Origin: Sphingobium sp. DEHP117 | GTDB lineage: Bacteria; Pseudomonadota; Alphaproteobacteria; Sphingomonadales; Sphingomonadaceae | Reading direction: 5' to 3' | Length of the DNA: 64,000 nucleotides | Assembly: GCF_030867385.1 (NCBI RefSeq) | Contig: NZ_JAPFBJ010000003.1 | Span: 496,001 to 560,000 of the forward strand | Part shown: positions 42,121 to 52,049 of the stretch, one piece after another | Layout: each line of letters starts with the position of its first letter | Position numbering within the stretch: position 1 is the first letter of the stretch | Position numbers and translations under genes: made by a program | Notes under the pieces: generated by a model | What the model was told of the DNA's origin: nothing | The model's input: the letters and a program-made list of their open reading frames with translations, nothing else | Database searches by the model: none

Positions 42121-42747
42121 ATGACCATCCGGCTTTCCCTTTCCGCATCGCGCCGCGCGCTATTTGCCGCACTGGCGCCACTGCTGCTGTGGCCCACGCT
42201 GGCGCAGGCGCAATTTTCGGACAGCTATAATTTCCTCAAGGCCATACGGGATCAGGATGGCGCCAAGGTGATGGAGTTTCTGGGCAAGCCCGGTTCCACC
42301 ATCGTCAACACCCGCGACGTGAGCACCAGCCAGACGGCGCTGCACATCGTCACCGCCCGGCGTGACGCGAGCTGGATCCAGTTCCTGCTGGCCAAGGGCG
42401 CAAACCCCAATCTGACCGACGGAACCGGCTCCACCCCGCTGATGCTGGCGGCACAGCTGCGGTTCGTCGAGGGCGCTCAGGCACTGCTCGAAAACGGCGC
42501 GCAGGTCGACAAGGCGAACAGCAGCGGCGAGACCCCGCTGATCCGCGCGGTGCACCTCAATGACGTGGCGATGGTCCGCCTGCTTGTCTCCAAAGGCGCG
42601 AGCCCGGACAAGAAGGATCTGATGGCAGGCCTTTCGGCAAGGGAATATGCCGTGCGCGATGGCCGCAGCCCGGCTATCCTCGATATCTTCAAGAGCGCGC
42701 AGCCCAAGAAGCCAGCGTCCGGCCCGGTGCAGGGGCCAAGCTTTTAA
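42121..42747 (+). CDS. Exported ankyrin-repeat protein
   Basis: 208 residues. Signal peptide (LFAALAPLLLWPTLAQAQ), then about four ankyrin repeats (TALHIVTARRDASWIQFLLAKGANPN; STPLMLAAQLRFVEGAQALLENGAQVD; ETPLIRAVHLNDVAMVRLLVSKGASPD). Periplasmic; such proteins are sometimes linked to oxidative stress (AnkB-type, next to catalase). Here the neighbours are a SCO protein and a peroxiredoxin, which fits a redox theme but does not prove it. Confidence 0.88.
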   Translation: MTIRLSLSASRRALFAALAPLLLWPTLAQAQFSDSYNFLKAIRDQDGAKVMEFLGKPGSTIVNTRDVSTSQTALHIVTARRDASWIQFLLAKGANPNLTDGTGSTPLMLAAQLRFVEGAQALLENGAQVDKANSSGETPLIRAVHLNDVAMVRLLVSKGASPDKKDLMAGLSAREYAVRDGRSPAILDIFKSAQPKKPASGPVQGPSF

Positions 42748-42754
42748 CGACCCC

Positions 42755-43300
42755 TCACTTCATCTCGCGCACCGCGGCGAGCGTGTTTTTCACATGCTCC
42801 TTATAGCTCATCGCGCTGTGGACATAGACGATCCGCCCGGTCTTCGAGATGACATAGGAGGTGCGGTTGGTCATCCCGCCCGGCACAGGCAGCGCAACGT
42901 CATAACCCTTGACGACGGCAGGGCCAGCCGAGGCGACGGCAAACTTGTCGCGGCATTCCTCTCTTGAGAAGCGGGCAAGCTTGTCGACCGGATCCGCCGA
43001 CATGCCGATCACGGTCGCTCCCGCCGCCTTGAACTCGTCCGTAGCCTCGGCAAATTCATGCGCTTCCGCCGTGCAGCCGGGCGTAAACGCCGCCGGAAAA
43101 AAATAGAGCACCACTGGGCCTTTCTTCAGGTAGTCCGAGAGCTTGAGCGTGAACACCTTGCCCGCGATTGCGCCGCGCGTGGTAAAGTCGGGCGCCTTCG
43201 CACCTACGGGCAGGGCGCTGGTGGCGGCCCTTGGGATGATCAGCGCGGCAGTGGCGGCGATTACGCCCAGTGCGGCGATCCATTTGGTGCGGCGTTTCAT
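42755..43300 (-). CDS. Membrane-anchored peroxiredoxin (BCP/AhpC-TSA type)
   Basis: 181 residues from [11 protein letters not shown]-terminal hydrophobic segment ([19 protein letters not shown]) is a signal or anchor. Peroxidatic Cys in [17 protein letters not shown], a second Cys in SREECRDKF five turns later as possible resolving Cys. Reduces peroxides, likely in the periplasm. Convergent with the ankyrin gene (7 bp between stops). Confidence 0.9.
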   Translation of the reverse strand: MKRRTKWIAALGVIAATAALIIPRAATSALPVGAKAPDFTTRGAIAGKVFTLKLSDYLKKGPVVLYFFPAAFTPGCTAEAHEFAEATDEFKAAGATVIGMSADPVDKLARFSREECRDKFAVASAGPAVVKGYDVALPVPGGMTNRTSYVISKTGRIVYVHSAMSYKEHVKNTLAAVREMK

Positions 43301-43407
43301 CGTCTCATGCTCCTTCTCGGCCCCGGCGCCCGCACGATAAACGACCGGCAATGCAAAAGCGACTCTCCTTGCCCTTTGAAGCGCCCCAAGCTAAGCGCTG
43401 GGCCGTC

Positions 43408-44073
43408 ATGACAGCGCCGCTCATCATCGCCGTGCCCAAGGGGCGCATACTGGACGAAGCCCTGCCGCTGCTCGCGCGCGCAGGGATTGAGCCGGACGCG
43501 GAATTTCACGACAAGAGCAGCCGCGCGCTCCGCTTTGCCACGAACCGGGCGGGCACCAGCATCATCCGCGTGCGCGCGTTCGATGTCGCGACCTTCGTGG
43601 CGCATGGCGCGGCGCAGATCGGCATCGTCGGTTCGGACGTGATCGAGGAATTCGACTATTCGCAGATCTACGCCCCGGTCGATCTCAATATCGGCCATTG
43701 CCGCCTGTCGGTGGCGGAGCCGGTCGAGGCCGCGAGCGAAGACGAGGCGGCGATGAGCCATGTGCGCGTCGCCACCAAATATCCGCACCTCACGCGCCGC
43801 CACTATGAGCGTCAGGGCATACAGGCAGAGTGCGTGAAGCTGAACGGCGCGATGGAGCTGGCCCCTTCGCTCGGCCTCTCGCGCCGGATCGTCGATCTTG
43901 TCTCGTCGGGCGCGACATTGAAAGCCAACGGCCTCGTCGAAACCAGCGTGATCATGCAGATTTCGGCCCGCCTCATTGTCAACCGCGCCGCGTTCAAAAT
44001 GCGGGCGGGCGAGATTGTGCCGCTGGTCGAAGCCTTCCGCCGGGCGGTGGAGGCGGACGATGCAGCTGCTTGA
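43408..44073 (+). CDS. hisG: ATP phosphoribosyltransferase HisG, short form
   Basis: 221 residues from [10 protein letters not shown]. Catalytic domain: [55 protein letters not shown] (PRPP loop). It lacks the C-terminal regulatory domain, so it is the short HisG_S that needs HisZ as a regulatory partner; no hisZ lies in the window. First step of histidine synthesis. Its 3' end overlaps hisD by 14 bp. Confidence 0.96.
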   Translation: MTAPLIIAVPKGRILDEALPLLARAGIEPDAEFHDKSSRALRFATNRAGTSIIRVRAFDVATFVAHGAAQIGIVGSDVIEEFDYSQIYAPVDLNIGHCRLSVAEPVEAASEDEAAMSHVRVATKYPHLTRRHYERQGIQAECVKLNGAMELAPSLGLSRRIVDLVSSGATLKANGLVETSVIMQISARLIVNRAAFKMRAGEIVPLVEAFRRAVEADDAAA

Positions 44074-45370
44074 CATGGCTGCGGCGGATTTCGCCGCACG
44101 GTTCGATGCGCTGGTGAACGCGCGGCGCGAGGCGGATGCCGACGTGGCGGATGCCGTGCGCGCCATCATCGCACGCGTGCGGGATGAGGGCGATGCGGCC
44201 CTCAAGGATCTGACCGCGCGGTTCGACAAGCATGACCTCGATGCCACCGGCTGGCGCGTGGAGGCGGCGGAGATGGACGCGGCGCTTGCCGGCCTCGCGC
44301 CTGACCTGCGCGCCGCGCTTGAGCTCGCGGCAGAGCGCATCGCCGCCTATCACGCCTCGCAGCGCCCGCAGGACCGCGACGAGACTGACGCCGCAGGCGT
44401 TCGGCTGGGCGCGCGGTGGAACGCGGTCGATGCGGCGGGCCTTTATGTGCCCGGCGGGCGCGCGGCCTATCCCTCCTCCGTGCTGATGAACGCGATCCCC
44501 GCCAAGGTCGCAGGCGTGGAGCGCATTGTCATCGTCACGCCCACGCCCGGCGGCGAGATCAACCCGCTGGTGCTGGCAGCCGCCAAGATCGCCGGGGTGA
44601 GCGAGGTATGGCGCATCGGCGGGGCGCAGGCCATCGCGGCTTTAGCTTATGGCACGGAGCGGATTGCGCCGGTCGATGTCATCGTGGGGCCGGGCAATGC
44701 CTGGGTGGCCGAGGCCAAGCGCCAGCTTTACGGCGTCGTCGGCATAGACATGGTGGCGGGTCCGTCAGAGATCGTCGTGGTCGCGGATGGCAAGAACGAT
44801 CCGGAATGGATCGCGGCGGATTTGCTCAGCCAGGCGGAGCACGATCCCACCAGCCAGTCGATCCTGTTTACAGATGACGATTGCTTTTCCGGCCAGGTCG
44901 CCTCCGCGATCGAGCGGCAGATCCCGCTGCTCGCCACGTCGGCGGTGGCGCGCGAAAGCTGGGAAGAGAACGGCGCGATCATCACCGTGCCGAACCTTGC
45001 GGCGGCGATGCCCCTCATCAACCGCCTAGCGCCCGAGCATCTGGAACTCGCGGTCGATGATCCGGACGCGCTTTTCGCACACGTGCGGCACGCCGGGTCC
45101 GTTTTCATGGGGCGGATGACGCCCGAAGCCGTGGGCGATTATGTGGCCGGCCCAAACCACGTACTCCCCACCGGGCGGCGCGCACGCTTCTCCTCTGGCC
45201 TTTCGGTGCTGGATTTCATGAAACGGACGAGCTTCCTCGCGCTTGACCGTGCATCGCTCAACGCTATCGGCCCGGCGGCGGTGGCGCTGGCCAATGCGGA
45301 AGGGCTGCCCGCCCATGCCAATAGTGTAGCGAACCGCCTGAGCCATCAGGCTGCACACAAGGAAGACTGA
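44060..45370 (+). CDS. hisD: Histidinol dehydrogenase
   Basis: 436 residues from [10 protein letters not shown] (GGAGG 8 bp upstream). Family motifs: [57 protein letters not shown], and [15 protein letters not shown]. Zinc-dependent NAD+ oxidation of histidinol to histidine. Second gene of hisG-hisD-DUF1993-nusB-DUF4169. Confidence 0.97.
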   Translation: MQLLDMAAADFAARFDALVNARREADADVADAVRAIIARVRDEGDAALKDLTARFDKHDLDATGWRVEAAEMDAALAGLAPDLRAALELAAERIAAYHASQRPQDRDETDAAGVRLGARWNAVDAAGLYVPGGRAAYPSSVLMNAIPAKVAGVERIVIVTPTPGGEINPLVLAAAKIAGVSEVWRIGGAQAIAALAYGTERIAPVDVIVGPGNAWVAEAKRQLYGVVGIDMVAGPSEIVVVADGKNDPEWIAADLLSQAEHDPTSQSILFTDDDCFSGQVASAIERQIPLLATSAVARESWEENGAIITVPNLAAAMPLINRLAPEHLELAVDDPDALFAHVRHAGSVFMGRMTPEAVGDYVAGPNHVLPTGRRARFSSGLSVLDFMKRTSFLALDRASLNAIGPAAVALANAEGLPAHANSVANRLSHQAAHKED

Positions 45371-45372
45371 CG

Positions 45373-45906
45373 ATGCCCATATTCCTCTATGACGCCACTA
45401 TCCCTTGCTATCTTCAGATTCTTGAGGCCGGACTGGGCCTGATCGACAAGGCACAGGCCTTTTGCGCCGATAATGATGTGGCGGAGGAGGCATTGCTCGC
45501 TGAGCATTTCGGGGCCGACATGCTCCCGCTCGCGATGCAGCTCAAGTGGATGACAACCCACTCGCTCGGCGCAATCGAAGGCGTGCGCGCGGGCAAATTC
45601 TCGCCGGAGCGCTCGGCTCCTGCCGAAACATTCTCCGCTTTCCGGGAACAGATGTCCGCCACTATCGCCGCCCTCAAGGCCATCGCGCCTGAAGAGATCG
45701 AGAGCTTCGTCGGGCGGGATATGGTGTTCGAGGTCCCCGCGATGAACGTACGAATGGACTTCACGGCCGAGAGTTTCCTGCTGTCCTTCTCACTGCCAAA
45801 CTTCTATTTCCACGCAACAACGGCATACGACATCCTGCGCCACAAAGGCGTCGACATCGGCAAACGCGATTTTCTCGGCGTGCCGCGCCTCAAAGCGCCA
45901 GCATGA
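45373..45906 (+). CDS. DUF1993 family protein
   Basis: 177 residues, soluble, helical: PCYLQILEAGLGLIDKAQAF, MQLKWMTTHSLGAIEGVRAG, FYFHATTAYDILRHKGVDIGKRDFLG. Matches DUF1993, a DinB-like four-helix fold of unknown function. Starts 2 bp after hisD and overlaps nusB by 4 bp, an unusual operon position between histidine synthesis and transcription antitermination. Confidence 0.88.
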   Translation: MPIFLYDATIPCYLQILEAGLGLIDKAQAFCADNDVAEEALLAEHFGADMLPLAMQLKWMTTHSLGAIEGVRAGKFSPERSAPAETFSAFREQMSATIAALKAIAPEEIESFVGRDMVFEVPAMNVRMDFTAESFLLSFSLPNFYFHATTAYDILRHKGVDIGKRDFLGVPRLKAPA

Positions 45907-46361
45907 CCGCCAAGGCCAACGACCGCGCACTGTCTCGCTCCGCCGCGCGCCTTGCCGCGGTGCAGGCGCTCTATCAGCAGGAGATGGAGAGCACCCCGCT
46001 CGCCCAGTTGCTGCATGAATTTCACCAGCATCGCCTCGGCGCGACGATCGAGGATGTGACCTACGCCCCGGCGGAGCAGAGCTTCTTTGACGACATCGTG
46101 AGCGGGGTCGATGCGCGGCGGGACGAGATCGACGCGCTGATCGTCGCGCGCCTGTCCGAGGGCTGGTCGCTGGAGCGACTGGACAAGCCGATGCGCCAGA
46201 TCCTGCGCGCGGGCACCTATGAACTGATCGCGCGGGCGGATGTGCCAACCGGCACTGTCATCAGCGAATATGTCGATGTCGCCAAGGCGTTTTACGACAA
46301 GCGCGAGAGCGGGTTTGTGAACGGCCTGCTCGATGCGGTGGCGAAAGCGGCGCGTGGCTGA
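45903..46361 (+). CDS. nusB: Transcription antitermination factor NusB
   Basis: 152 residues: RSAARLAAVQALYQQEME start, FDDIVSGVDARRDEIDALI, and C-terminal YELIARADVPTGTVISEYVDVAKAFYDKRESGFVNGLLDAVAK. All-helical RNA-binding protein that with NusE recognises boxA in rRNA operons. The Lys/Arg residues of the RNA face are kept. Overlaps DUF1993 by 4 bp. Confidence 0.96.
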   Translation: MTAKANDRALSRSAARLAAVQALYQQEMESTPLAQLLHEFHQHRLGATIEDVTYAPAEQSFFDDIVSGVDARRDEIDALIVARLSEGWSLERLDKPMRQILRAGTYELIARADVPTGTVISEYVDVAKAFYDKRESGFVNGLLDAVAKAARG

Positions 46362-46362
46362 G

Positions 46363-46539
46363 ATGGCCGAAGTCGTCAACCTGCGCATGGCCCGCAAGGC
46401 GAAAAAGCGCCAGGAGGCGCAGGCGCAGGCCGCCACCAACCGCGCACTCCATGGCCGCACCAAGGCGCAGAAGCAGGCTGATGCACTGGAAAAGACCCGC
46501 GTTGCCAAGCTGCTGGATGGCGCCAAGCGCGAGAGCTAG
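46363..46539 (+). CDS. DUF4169 small basic protein
   Basis: 58 residues, highly charged and helical (VVNLRMARKAKKRQEAQAQ ... HGRTKAQKQADALEKTRVAK), the DUF4169 pattern of alphaproteobacteria. Function unknown; the basic nature suggests nucleic-acid binding. One base after the nusB stop, last gene of the his/nusB operon, followed by a 30-bp inverted repeat. Confidence 0.85.
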   Translation: MAEVVNLRMARKAKKRQEAQAQAATNRALHGRTKAQKQADALEKTRVAKLLDGAKRES

Positions 46540-46569
46540 GGCAACTGTCTCACGGACATTTCCACCTTC

Positions 46570-46731
46570 GTCACCCCGGGCTTGACCCGGGGTCCCGCTT
46601 TCTGGTGCTCGGGGCGATGCTAAGATGAGAAACAGGGTGGCGGGGCGGCAGGTGTCAAAAGCTGTCGGTGACTCCGGTACGATCTATTGACCCAAAAGAG
46701 CAGCGGGACCCCGGGTCAAGCCCGGGGTGAC
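46570..46731. repeat. Perfect 30-bp inverted repeat pair, family 4
   Basis: Arms at 46570-46599 and 46702-46731 are exact reverse complements over 30 bp (GTCACCCCGGGCTTGACCCG...), each containing a smaller palindrome, with 102 bp between them. The type is common in sphingomonad and caulobacter intergenic regions, as far as I recall. The pair sits between DUF4169 and thiL and reaches to 70 bp before thiL. Confidence 0.85.
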
Positions 46732-46801
46732 GGAGTCGGCTATAGCGTCTGCCCACACCCCATTGCCGACATTATCCCCATTTCGTGCTAGCGCTGCGCG
46801 C

Positions 46802-47749
46802 GTGAACGAATCTGCCTTCATCGAGCGCCTGCGCGCCCTCGCCACTCATCCCGGCGCACGCGGGCTGAATGACGACGCGGCGGTGATCGAGGTTGGCGGG
46901 CAAGGGCTCGTCCTCACGCACGACATGCTGGTGGAGGGCGTGCATTTCCTGCCCGATGATCCCCCGGAAACGGTCGCCTGGAAGCTGGTGGCGGTGAACC
47001 TCTCCGACCTTGCGGCCAAGGGTGCGCGGCCATTGGGGGCGTTGCTCGGCTTTGCGCTGGCGGGAGATGACGCGTGGGACCGCGGCTTTGCGGGCGGGCT
47101 GGGGAACGCACTGTCTCATTTTGATACAGCCCTACTGGGTGGAGACACGATCGCAATGCCGCACGGCGCGCCGCGCGCCCTCGGCCTCACCGCGTTGGGG
47201 CTGGCTCCAGAAGCGGGCGCGCCATCCCGCGCCGGCGCGAAGCCGGGTGACGCCGTCTACGTCAGCGGCACGATCGGCGATGCGGGGGCGGGACTGGCGC
47301 TGCTGCAGGCGGGGCAGGCGGAGCCCGCCGCGCTCATCGACGCCTATCGCAGGCCGATGCCCAGCCTCGCGCTGGGGCAGGCGCTCGCCCCCCTCGTCAG
47401 CGCGATGGCGGATGTGTCGGACGGACTGCTGATCGACGCGCAGCGCATCGCGCGCGCCAGCGGCTGTGGCATCGAAGTGGCTCTGGATGCCGTGCCGCTC
47501 TCCCCCGCCTTCGTCGCCGCACGCGAGGACACTCAGGAAAGCCGCCTGTTCGCGGCGACCAGCGGCGACGATTACCGCCTCCTTTTCTCGATCCATCCCG
47601 AGCGCATCGCGCAACTCCCCGACCTCGGCATTCCGCTCACCCGGATCGGAACCTGCACTGCAAACCAGGGCGTTAGCCTCAGCCACGATGGTGTGCCCCT
47701 GCCCCTTCCCCCTCGCCTGGGCTACGAGCACACCCCCTCTCCAGCCTGA
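46802..47749 (+). CDS. thiL: Thiamine-monophosphate kinase ThiL
   Basis: 315 residues from GTG 46802 (VNESAFIERL). PurM-like ATPase: GLNDDAAVIEV, LTHDMLVEGVHFLPDD, NLSDLAAKGARPLGALLG, and C-terminal MADVSDGLLIDAQRIA. Phosphorylates thiamine monophosphate to the active diphosphate. The nearby ThiE-like gene is 15 kb away, so thiamine genes are scattered. The start is inferred from family alignment; an in-frame ATG upstream (46727) lies in the repeat. Confidence 0.93.
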   Translation: MNESAFIERLRALATHPGARGLNDDAAVIEVGGQGLVLTHDMLVEGVHFLPDDPPETVAWKLVAVNLSDLAAKGARPLGALLGFALAGDDAWDRGFAGGLGNALSHFDTALLGGDTIAMPHGAPRALGLTALGLAPEAGAPSRAGAKPGDAVYVSGTIGDAGAGLALLQAGQAEPAALIDAYRRPMPSLALGQALAPLVSAMADVSDGLLIDAQRIARASGCGIEVALDAVPLSPAFVAAREDTQESRLFAATSGDDYRLLFSIHPERIAQLPDLGIPLTRIGTCTANQGVSLSHDGVPLPLPPRLGYEHTPSPA

Positions 47750-47998
47750 ACGCCCGATTAACCGGCTTGACGCGACGAAATGCGCCGATAGGTTGCTCGG
47801 CCAACGACAATCAGCCTTGGTCAGGATGGCTTTGCATGGCCAACAAGACGCTGAAGGATGGAGAGGAACGCCGTGGTGCTTTCGCGCCGGGGCGGATTCG
47901 CGCCTCCCTATGTCGTTCCAATCCAAAAATAGGCAGCGCCCGCATCACCCCGGCGGAGCGCACTTAATGCCAACAGAATGGGGGGAGAGGATGATCTT

Positions 47999-50110
47999 AT
48001 GACAGTCGTTACGATTGCCATGGTGTGCGGCGTCATCGCCGTACTCTATGGCGCTTTTACCAGCCAGCAGGTGCTCAAGGCATCGCCCGGCAATGAAAAG
48101 ATGCAGGAAATAGCCGCCGCAATCCAGGAGGGGGCACAGGCGTATCTCGGGCGGCAATATACCACCATCGCCATCGTCGGCGTTATCGTTGCTGTAATCC
48201 TTACGCCCACACTGGGACTGCTCTCCACCGTGTCGTTTCTGATCGGCGCGGTGCTTTCTGGCGTTGCGGGCTATGTCGGCATGAACATCTCGGTGCGCGC
48301 CAATGTGCGCACGGCCGAGGCTGCGCGCGGATCGCTCCAGGGCGGCCTGACGCTCGCTTTCCGCTCCGGCGCGATTACCGGCATGCTGGTGGCGGGCCTC
48401 GGACTGCTCTCGATCGCCGGTCTGTTCTGGTATCTCACCTCGGTTTCGGGCCTCGCGCCCAATGACCGCGAGATCATCGCCGCGCTGACCGCTCTGGCCT
48501 TCGGCGCGTCCCTGATCTCGATCTTCGCGCGTCTGGGCGGCGGCATCTTCACCAAGGCGGCGGACGTCGGCGCGGACCTTGTCGGCAAGGTCGAGGCGGG
48601 CATCCCGGAGGATGACCCACGCAACCCCGCCGTGATCGCGGACAATGTGGGCGACAATGTCGGCGACTGTGCGGGCATGGCGGCCGACCTGTTCGAAACC
48701 TATGTCGTGACCCTGGGCCTGACCATGGTCTCGATCGCGCTGCTGGTGAACGCCTCGGCGGCCGAACTGACGGCACTGATGTCGCTGCCGCTGATCGTCG
48801 GCGGCGTGTGCATCCTCACCTCGATCGTCGGCACCTACATGGTGCGTCTCGGCGGATCGAACAACATCATGGGCGCGCTCTACAAGGGTTTCTGGACCAC
48901 GGCGATCCTGTCTGTTCCCGCCATCTATTATGTAACCTGGCGCACGCTGGGAGACATGAACGCCGTTGTGGGCGCTGATCTGGAAGGCAATGGCGGCTAT
49001 ACCGGCATGGCGCTGTTCTGGTGCATGATGATCGGCCTTGCCGTCACCGGCCTGCTGGTGTGGATCACCGAATATTACACCGGCACCAACTATCGCCCGG
49101 TCAAGTCCATCGCGCAGGCGAGCGTGACCGGCCACGGCACCAACGTCATTCAGGGCCTCGCCATCAGCCTTGAATCGACCGCGCTGCCCACGCTCGTCAT
49201 CGTCGTTGCCGTGGTGGCGACGTTCCAGATCGCGGGCATCATCGGCGTTGCCTTTGCGGCAACCTCGCTGCTGGCGCTGGCCGGCATGGTTGTTGCGCTG
49301 GACGCTTATGGCCCGGTGACGGACAACGCAGGCGGCATCGCCGAAATGGCGGGCCTGCCCGATGACGTGCGCACCCGCACGGATGCGCTCGACGCGGTGG
49401 GTAACACCACCAAGGCCGTGACCAAGGGCTATGCCATCGGCTCCGCCGCACTCGCCGCGCTGGTGCTGTTCGGCGCGTACACGACCGACCTTCGGGAATA
49501 TTTCCCCGATGTCGCGGTCGATTTCTCGCTGAGCAATCCATATGTGATCGTCGGCCTGCTCCTGGGCGCGCTGCTGCCCTATCTGTTCGGCGCATTCGGC
49601 ATGACCGCAGTGGGCCGCGCGGCAGGCAGCGTGGTGGAAGACGTGCGCGAGCAGTTCCGCTCCAACGCCGGGATCATGGAGGGCACCTCCAAGCCCAACT
49701 ATGCCCGCACGGTCGATATCGTCACCAAGGCGGCGATCAAGGAAATGATCGTGCCGAGCCTGCTGCCGGTGCTCTCGCCGATCGCGGTCTATTATATCGT
49801 CACGGCGGTGGCGGGGCAGGCCGAAGGCTTTGCGGCGCTCGGCTCGATGCTGCTCGGCGTGATCGTATCCGGCCTGTTCGTCGCGATCTCGATGACGAGC
49901 GGCGGCGGCGCGTGGGACAACGCCAAGAAGTACATCGAGGATGGCCATCACGGCGGCAAGGGATCGGATGCGCACAAGGCGGCCGTGACCGGAGATACCG
50001 TGGGCGATCCCTATAAAGATACTGCTGGCCCTGCGGTGAACCCGATGATAAAAATAACGAATATCGTCGCATTGCTGCTTTTGTCGGCATTGGCTCACGG
50101 GGGGCTGTAA
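47999..50110 (+). CDS. hppA: K+-independent H+-translocating pyrophosphatase
   Basis: 703 residues, about 16 membrane segments. Signature PPi-binding loop [29 protein letters not shown]. The K+-dependence site reads [10 protein letters not shown]: Lys follows GNTT, the K+-independent form. Pumps protons at the expense of pyrophosphate in the inner membrane. GGAGAGG about 9 bp before ATG 47999. The 240 bp upstream (47750-47998) hold no gene that I accept; a TTGACG/TAGGTT pair near 47768 is a possible promoter. Confidence 0.97.
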   Translation: MTVVTIAMVCGVIAVLYGAFTSQQVLKASPGNEKMQEIAAAIQEGAQAYLGRQYTTIAIVGVIVAVILTPTLGLLSTVSFLIGAVLSGVAGYVGMNISVRANVRTAEAARGSLQGGLTLAFRSGAITGMLVAGLGLLSIAGLFWYLTSVSGLAPNDREIIAALTALAFGASLISIFARLGGGIFTKAADVGADLVGKVEAGIPEDDPRNPAVIADNVGDNVGDCAGMAADLFETYVVTLGLTMVSIALLVNASAAELTALMSLPLIVGGVCILTSIVGTYMVRLGGSNNIMGALYKGFWTTAILSVPAIYYVTWRTLGDMNAVVGADLEGNGGYTGMALFWCMMIGLAVTGLLVWITEYYTGTNYRPVKSIAQASVTGHGTNVIQGLAISLESTALPTLVIVVAVVATFQIAGIIGVAFAATSLLALAGMVVALDAYGPVTDNAGGIAEMAGLPDDVRTRTDALDAVGNTTKAVTKGYAIGSAALAALVLFGAYTTDLREYFPDVAVDFSLSNPYVIVGLLLGALLPYLFGAFGMTAVGRAAGSVVEDVREQFRSNAGIMEGTSKPNYARTVDIVTKAAIKEMIVPSLLPVLSPIAVYYIVTAVAGQAEGFAALGSMLLGVIVSGLFVAISMTSGGGAWDNAKKYIEDGHHGGKGSDAHKAAVTGDTVGDPYKDTAGPAVNPMIKITNIVALLLLSALAHGGL

Positions 50111-50193
50111 GCGATACGGAAACAGGCGCGAAAGGTCATCGTGGGGGGCGCGCCTGAATCCGAAAGCCGGAGAGCATTTCGGGTCGCCACTGG

Positions 50194-50232
50194 CCGCCGG
50201 ATCTTCTAACGAGGGTCCGGCGGTTTTATTTT
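50194..50232 (+). terminator. Rho-independent terminator of hppA
   Basis: Stem CCGCCGGATC / GGTCCGGCGG (10 bp, one T-G pair) with a 10-nt loop, followed by TTTTATTTT. It lies 83 bp after the stop and 28 bp before bioF. Confidence 0.85.
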
Positions 50233-50259
50233 GGGGGAGAGACGCTATAGTCTCGTCCC

Positions 50260-51411
50260 ATGACCCTCCTCGATCCCTATCGCCGCCAACTTTCCGCCTT
50301 GGAGGCACGTGGGCGGGCACGGCGGCTCATCGATGCCGAGGGCGCGGACTTTTCCTCCAACGATTATCTTGCGCTCAGCCGTGATCCTGTGATTGCAGCG
50401 GCGATCACAGACGCAATCGCGCGCGGCGTCCCGGTGGGCGCGGGCGGATCGCGCCTGTTGCGCGGCAACGCGGCCGAGCATGCCGCGCTGGAGGAACAGG
50501 CCGCGCGCTTCTTCGGCGCGGAGGCCGCGCTGTTCATGGCGAACGGTTTCGCCGCCAACCTGGCGATCCTCTCCACCCTGCCCCGGCCGGGCGATTTGAT
50601 TGTCGCGGATGCACTCGCCCACGCCAGCATGCATGACGGCATTCGCCAATCCCGCGCGCGCAGTGTGTTCGTGCCGCATAACGATGCGCAGGCGTTTGAT
50701 GATGCGATTGCGCGCTGGCGGGCCGACGGCGGCACCGGCACGCCGTGGATCGTCGCCGAGACACTTTATTCGATGGACGGCGACATCGCGCCCGTCGCCG
50801 CGCTGGCCGACATCGCGCAGCGGCACGAGGCGATGCTGCTGCTGGACGAAGCGCACGCCACCGGCGTCTATGGCGCGGACGGACGCGGGCTGGCGGCACA
50901 CCTCGAAGGCGCGGAGAACCTGCTGACGCTCCACACCTGCGGCAAGGGGCTGGGCGTCGAGGGCGCGCTGGTATGCGGCGCGCGGGCGCTCATAGATACG
51001 CTCGTCAACAAGGCGCGGCCGTTCATCTTCTCAACCGCGCCCTCGCCGCTGATTGCCGTGGCGGTCGGCGCGGCACTGGGGCGGATCGCGGGGGAGCATG
51101 GCGATGCTCTGCGCGCGGCGTTGCGTGCCCGCATCGCGGTTGCGGATGCGTATATCTGCGCCCCCTTGGGCCTCCCTTCTCCTGCCAGCCAGATCCTGCC
51201 CGTCATACTGGGCGACGACCACCGCACGATGGCGGTGGCGAACGCCAGTCAGCGCGCCGGGTTCGACGTGCGTGGCGTGCGCCCGCCCACGGTTCCGGCG
51301 GGGACCAGCCGCCTGCGCCTCTCACTCACGCTTAATGCCGCAGAAACGGATATTGTTGCGCTCGGCGAAACATTGAAGCTGCATATCGGCAAGGGCAAGG
51401 ATGCTGCATGA
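50260..51411 (+). CDS. bioF: 8-amino-7-oxononanoate synthase BioF
   Basis: 383 residues, PLP-dependent alpha-oxoamine synthase: SSNDYLALSRDP, GSRLLRGN, LLLDEAHATGVYGADGRG, and HTCGKGLGVEGAL with the PLP Lys. First committed step of biotin ring assembly from pimeloyl thioester and alanine. Start of the bioF-bioD-bioA operon, each junction overlapping by 4 bp. bioB and any biotin repressor are not in the window. Confidence 0.95.
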   Translation: MTLLDPYRRQLSALEARGRARRLIDAEGADFSSNDYLALSRDPVIAAAITDAIARGVPVGAGGSRLLRGNAAEHAALEEQAARFFGAEAALFMANGFAANLAILSTLPRPGDLIVADALAHASMHDGIRQSRARSVFVPHNDAQAFDDAIARWRADGGTGTPWIVAETLYSMDGDIAPVAALADIAQRHEAMLLLDEAHATGVYGADGRGLAAHLEGAENLLTLHTCGKGLGVEGALVCGARALIDTLVNKARPFIFSTAPSPLIAVAVGAALGRIAGEHGDALRAALRARIAVADAYICAPLGLPSPASQILPVILGDDHRTMAVANASQRAGFDVRGVRPPTVPAGTSRLRLSLTLNAAETDIVALGETLKLHIGKGKDAA

Positions 51412-52049
51412 GCAACGCGCTGGTGATCGCGGGCACGGATACCGATGTCGGCAAGACGCTCGTCTCTGCCGGGCTGATGCTGTGCCTGCCCAAAGCGCTA
51501 TACTGGAAACCAGTGCAGGCGGGCACCGAACCGCAGACCGATACCGACGCGGTACAGCGCATCACCCAGCTGCCGGAGGAACGCTTCCTGCCCGAAGCCT
51601 ATCGGCTCGCCACCCCGGCCTCGCCGCATCTGGCCGCGCGGCTGGACGGCACCGAGGTCGCGGCCGAAATGCTAGCCCTGCCTCAGGTCACCGCACCGCT
51701 CATCGTTGAATCGGCGGGTGGCGTGATGGTGCCGCTGAACGAGCATCTGCTCAACCTCGATATGTTCGCCCGGTGGGGTGCGCCGGTGATCCTCGTTGCG
51801 CGCACGGCGCTGGGCACCATCAACCACAGCCTGCTCTCGATTGCCGCCCTGCGCGCGCGCGATGTTCCCATAGGCGGCATCCTCTTTTCGGGCGATGCGC
51901 ATGAGGAGAATGAGCGGATCATACCCGCGCTGGCCCATGTGCCCTCGCTGGGCCGCCTGCCCCGGCTGGAACGGATCGACGCCGCCGGGCTGCACCTCGC
52001 GATGCAGGCACATGTCGATATTGCCGCGATCGAGGCACTGCTCGCGTGA
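51408..52049 (+). CDS. bioD: Dethiobiotin synthetase BioD
   Basis: 213 residues, P-loop fold: VIAGTDTDVGKTLVSAGLML (phosphate loop), KPVQAGTE, VESAGGVMVPLNEHLL. Closes the ureido ring with CO2 and ATP. Overlaps bioF (4 bp) and bioA (4 bp). Confidence 0.95.
   Translation: MSNALVIAGTDTDVGKTLVSAGLMLCLPKALYWKPVQAGTEPQTDTDAVQRITQLPEERFLPEAYRLATPASPHLAARLDGTEVAAEMLALPQVTAPLIVESAGGVMVPLNEHLLNLDMFARWGAPVILVARTALGTINHSLLSIAALRARDVPIGGILFSGDAHEENERIIPALAHVPSLGRLPRLERIDAAGLHLAMQAHVDIAAIEALLA

Noticed and set aside
47767..47967. Short frame between thiL and hppA
   Set aside because: No family likeness, no ribosome binding site, and it covers the probable hppA promoter and leader.
47945..50320. A 791-codon open frame on the minus strand opposite hppA
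   Set aside because: It mirrors the full hppA gene, which has clear family motifs; the opposite frame is low-complexity His/Arg/Asp-rich, an artefact of GC-rich codon use.
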